A stretch of DNA of 46,182 nucleotides. It comes from Jiulongibacter sp. GTDB lineage: Bacteria; Bacteroidota; Bacteroidia; Cytophagales; Spirosomataceae. Below are positions 43,127-46,182 of this stretch, one piece after another (the first letter of the stretch is position 1; the number at the start of each line of letters is the position of its first letter). The DNA is taken from contig JAHEBN010000009.1 of NCBI GenBank assembly GCA_024645245.1, positions 1-46,182 of the forward strand, read 5' to 3'. The translations under genes and the position numbers were made by a program. The notes under the pieces were generated by a model. The model had not been told where the DNA came from. It did no database searches and worked only from the letters and a program-made list of their open reading frames with translations.

Positions 43127-45970
43127 ATGCCAAAAAATTCCAATCTTAAATCAGTCCTGATTATTGGCTCGGGACCTATCATCATCGGCCAAGCTTGTGA
43201 ATTTGACTATTCCGGTTCCCAAGCATCACGCTCACTTCGCGAAGAAGGCATTGAAGTTGCTTTGATTAATTCAAATCCTGCAACGATTATGACTGACCCG
43301 CTTAATGCCGATCATGTATACCTGTTGCCATTAGAGAAAAAGTACATTATTCAAATTCTGGAGAAGCACCAGGCCATGGGCAAGCCCATTGATGCTGTAC
43401 TTCCTACCATGGGCGGTCAAACTGCCCTTAATCTGGCCATTGATTGTGATAAAGCCGGAATCTGGGAAAAATACAATGTACAGATTATTGGAGTGGATAT
43501 TGATGCTATTGAAACTACTGAAGACCGTGAGCTTTTCCGTCTGAAAATGAATGAGCTGGGCATTAATGTTTGCAAAGGCAGAACAGCCAAATCATTTCTG
43601 GAAGGAAAAGAAATCGCTCAGGAAATTGGTTTTCCATTGGTAATACGTCCATCTTATACACTTGGTGGCTATGGAGGAGGATTTGTAAATACGCCTGAAG
43701 AATTTGACAAAGCGTTGAATAATGGCATGCATGCCTCGCCTATTCATGAGGTTTTGGTGGAGCAATCCATTTTGGGCTGGAAGGAATATGAGCTGGAATT
43801 ACTTCGCGATAACATTGGAAATATAGTAATCATCTGTACGATTGAAAATTTCGATCCTATGGGTGTGCACACCGGTGACTCTATCACTGTGGCACCTGCT
43901 ATGACTTTACCTGATACGGTTTATCAAAGAATGCGTGATTTGGCAATTCGGATGATGAATGGAATCGGTCAGTTTGCCGGTGGATGTAATGTACAATTCT
44001 CCCTTAATCCTGACAACGATGAGATTATAGCGATCGAAATCAATCCAAGAGTTAGCCGTTCGTCAGCACTTGCTTCTAAAGCAACCGGTTATCCGATTGC
44101 TAAAATTGCTGCTAAAATGGCCATTGGCTATAATCTGGACGAACTCATGAACCCGATTACGGGTAGTACTTCGGCATTTTTTGAGCCTGCCATAGATTAC
44201 GTAATTGTGAAAGTGCCTCGTTGGAATTTCGATAAATTTCCAGGAGCAGATCGCCATTTGGGATTGCAAATGAAATCCGTGGGTGAAACTATGGGTATTG
44301 GTCGCAATTTCCAGGAAGCCCTACAAAAGGCTTGTCAGTCTTTAGAAATAAGAAGAAATGGCTTGGGAGCAGATGGAAAAGAGTTGCGTGATCAGGAAGC
44401 TCTTAAGGAAAGCTTGAAACATCCATCCTGGAACAGACTTTTCCATATTTACGATGCTTTTAAAGCAGGGCTTTCATTCAATACGATTCAGAAACTTACC
44501 AATATAGATAAGTGGTTTTTGCATCAGATTGAGGAAATGATTCATCTGGAAAAAGAAATCGAAGCCTTTAACCTGAATAATCTTCCGGCTGATCTTCTGC
44601 TTAGTGCAAAACAAAAAGGATACGCCGACAGGCAAGTGGCTCATTTGTTAAGATGTAAAGAAAGTGAAGTATTTAATCGACGCCAGGAACTGAATATCAA
44701 TCGGGTATATAAATGTGTTGATACTTGTGCAGCTGAATTTTCTGCTGAAACACCGTACTATTACAGCACATTCAATATAACTCAAGGTGACCCTGAAAAT
44801 GAGTCGGTACCATCGGATAAGAAAAAAATTGTGGTGCTGGGTTCGGGACCAAACAGGATCGGACAGGGTATTGAATTTGATTACAGTTGCGTGCACGGTG
44901 TAATGGCCGCAAAAGAATGCGGTTATGAAACCATCATGATCAATTGTAATCCTGAAACGGTTTCTACTGATCCCGACATTTCAGATAAACTTTATTTTGA
45001 GCCGGTTTTCTGGGAGCATGTTTATGATATCATTAGACTGGAAAAACCGGAAGGGGTAATTGTTCAGCTTGGTGGGCAGACAGCACTTAAAATGGCCGAG
45101 AAACTCACAAATTACGGCATAAAAATCATTGGCACTTCCTGGGAAGCTCTTGATTTAGCTGAAGACAGGGGACGTTTTTCTGAAAAACTTGTTGAACTTA
45201 ATATTCCATATCCTCCGTTTACCACGGTTCGCACGGCAGATAAGGCAGTGGAAGTTTCGAAAGATTTAGGATTCCCGCTTTTGGTACGCCCGAGTTATGT
45301 ATTGGGTGGTCAAAGTATGAAAATCGTGATCAACGAAACTGAACTGGAGCAACATGTGGTAAAAATCCTAAATGATATACCGGATAATAATATATTACTG
45401 GATCATTTTCTGGAAGGGGCAATCGAAGCAGAAGCTGATGCCATTTGTGACGGAGAAGACGCCTACATTATTGGTATAATGGAACATATAGAACCTGCAG
45501 GTATACACTCGGGCGATTCTTACGCTTTATTGCCAGCATTTGATCTGTCCGAAAACGTGCTAAAACAAATCGAAGATTACACTAAAAGAATCGCTATCGC
45601 ACTGGATACCAGAGGCTTGATCAATATACAGTTTGCCATTAAAAATGAAATTGTTTACGTAATTGAAGCCAATCCGCGTGCATCGCGTACTGTCCCATTC
45701 ATTTGTAAGGCCTATCAGGAACCTTATGTAAATTACGCTACCAAAGTTATGCTGGGTCATAACAAGGTGAAAGACTTCAATTTCCAACCTGTGAAAAAGG
45801 GGTATGCAATTAAGATTCCGGTATTCTCTTTCCATAAATTCCCGAATGTAAATAAGGAACTTGGGCCTGAGATGAAATCGACAGGTGAAGGTATTTATTT
45901 CATTGATGATCTTAAAGATGAATTTTTCCTGAATATTTACAACGAAAGGAATATGTATATGAGTCGTTGA
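43127..45970 (+). CDS. carB: Carbamoyl-phosphate synthase large subunit
   Basis: CarB makes carbamoyl phosphate from bicarbonate, ammonia and two ATP, feeding pyrimidine and arginine synthesis. Both halves are present: the first starts VLIIGSGPIIIGQACEFDYS (about 10-29) with its ATP-grasp domain, then the oligomerisation region (about 400-545), and the second half starts VVLGSGPNRIGQGIEFDYS with its own ATP-grasp domain. At 947 residues it ends soon after EMKSTGEGIYF, so the C-terminal MGS-like allosteric domain of the E. coli enzyme (1073 residues) is missing. carA is not adjacent. A terminator follows. Confidence 0.95.
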   Translation: MPKNSNLKSVLIIGSGPIIIGQACEFDYSGSQASRSLREEGIEVALINSNPATIMTDPLNADHVYLLPLEKKYIIQILEKHQAMGKPIDAVLPTMGGQTALNLAIDCDKAGIWEKYNVQIIGVDIDAIETTEDRELFRLKMNELGINVCKGRTAKSFLEGKEIAQEIGFPLVIRPSYTLGGYGGGFVNTPEEFDKALNNGMHASPIHEVLVEQSILGWKEYELELLRDNIGNIVIICTIENFDPMGVHTGDSITVAPAMTLPDTVYQRMRDLAIRMMNGIGQFAGGCNVQFSLNPDNDEIIAIEINPRVSRSSALASKATGYPIAKIAAKMAIGYNLDELMNPITGSTSAFFEPAIDYVIVKVPRWNFDKFPGADRHLGLQMKSVGETMGIGRNFQEALQKACQSLEIRRNGLGADGKELRDQEALKESLKHPSWNRLFHIYDAFKAGLSFNTIQKLTNIDKWFLHQIEEMIHLEKEIEAFNLNNLPADLLLSAKQKGYADRQVAHLLRCKESEVFNRRQELNINRVYKCVDTCAAEFSAETPYYYSTFNITQGDPENESVPSDKKKIVVLGSGPNRIGQGIEFDYSCVHGVMAAKECGYETIMINCNPETVSTDPDISDKLYFEPVFWEHVYDIIRLEKPEGVIVQLGGQTALKMAEKLTNYGIKIIGTSWEALDLAEDRGRFSEKLVELNIPYPPFTTVRTADKAVEVSKDLGFPLLVRPSYVLGGQSMKIVINETELEQHVVKILNDIPDNNILLDHFLEGAIEAEADAICDGEDAYIIGIMEHIEPAGIHSGDSYALLPAFDLSENVLKQIEDYTKRIAIALDTRGLINIQFAIKNEIVYVIEANPRASRTVPFICKAYQEPYVNYATKVMLGHNKVKDFNFQPVKKGYAIKIPVFSFHKFPNVNKELGPEMKSTGEGIYFIDDLKDEFFLNIYNERNMYMSR

Positions 45971-46024
45971 TCTTTTGGGAAATTCCTTAATGGTATATTT
46001 AGCATAAAAAGAATAATTTTGAAG

Positions 46025-46052
46025 TGCCACAAAAGATGTTGTGGCATTTTTT
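46025..46052 (+). terminator. Intrinsic terminator after carB
   Basis: TGCCACAA (46025-46032) pairs with TTGTGGCA (46039-46046) across a 6-base loop, followed by six T. It ends the carB transcript 55 bases past the stop codon. Confidence 0.88.
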
Positions 46053-46105
46053 ATGTTTTTTTCTTTTGAAAAGCTTAACTTAGTTTTTCAAAACAACCCT
46101 TCATT

Positions 46106-46182
46106 ATGAAACAATTACTAATTTTAACAATTTTCAGCATATTTAACTTTCCTTCTTTTGCTCAATTTCCAAGCACAGAGCA
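46106..46182 (+). CDS. N-terminus of an exported protein, cut by the window end
   Basis: ATG at 46106 opens a frame MKQLLILTIFSIFNFPSFAQ followed by FPSTE, a standard signal peptide with cleavage near FAQ. Only 25 codons are inside the window, so the function cannot be told. Confidence 0.75.
   Translation, partial: MKQLLILTIFSIFNFPSFAQFPSTE

Noticed and set aside
45560-46030. 156-residue frame opposite the end of carB
   Set aside because: Shadow of carB; it also runs into the terminator hairpin region.

Overview
The window looks like a stretch of ordinary chromosome from a member of the Bacteroidota, most likely a Cytophagales-type gliding or marine lineage. The evidence is an AT-rich sequence, a secreted M43 peptidase ending in a type IX secretion (T9SS) sorting domain, a PafA-type phosphatase, Bacteroidota-style promoters (TTG, 18-23 nt, TAnnTTTG), almost no Shine-Dalgarno sequences except an extreme one at rpsU, and a CarB without the C-terminal regulatory domain. 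The genus cannot be told from the sequence alone. I see no rRNA, tRNA, CRISPR array, insertion sequence, prophage or integrase other than the housekeeping XerC.

Layout. 1-2.6 kb: the tail of an unknown gene, then pyrE in GC-richer sequence between low-complexity repeat tracts, then a CNNM/CorC-type CBS membrane protein. 2.7-6.1 kb: a NUDIX hydrolase convergent with coaD, then a ROK sugar kinase, a small exported protein and a PD-(D/E)XK nuclease in one run. 6.1-13.4 kb: a VOC protein coupled to a PafA-like phosphatase, CrtZ carotenoid hydroxylase with an NAD(P)-binding protein, a long-chain polyprenyl diphosphate synthase, a patatin-like phospholipase, an MFS transporter and Maf. 13.4-16.8 kb: a MarR regulator with a palindrome in front, a lipoprotein alpha/beta hydrolase, a Dabb protein and a secreted beta-propeller. 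17.0-21.8 kb: a ROK repressor, then pyrB with nuoC close behind, a YfcE-like phosphoesterase and a large exported protein.

21.8-31.5 kb is the signalling region: DUF2905, a small unknown protein, a PAS histidine kinase overlapping a receiver-Crp/Fnr fusion regulator, rsmA, a 1082-residue hybrid kinase with receiver and Hpt domains, and the M43 peptidase. 31.5-36.6 kb: a BON-LysM protein facing an NTF2-like exported protein across a perfect palindrome, then the nucleotide-sugar genes galE-rfbB-rfbA, and a transglutaminase-fold protein. 36.7-46.2 kb: an exported M1 metallopeptidase, xerC, rpsU, Ppx/GppA with an NFACT (Rqc2/RqcH-like) protein, an exported unknown, carB, and the first codons of another exported protein.

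Three genes of de novo pyrimidine synthesis (pyrE, pyrB, carB) are present but dispersed; pyrB and carB share an identical TAACTTTG -7 element. Convergent neighbours often overlap at their 3' ends (4 to 44 nt), so the genome is compact. I found no convincing new defence or biosynthetic system. The best leads are regulatory: the rpsU Shine-Dalgarno, the palindrome over the LysM promoter, the receiver-Crp regulator with a lost cyclic-nucleotide arginine, and the pyrB-nuoC pairing.
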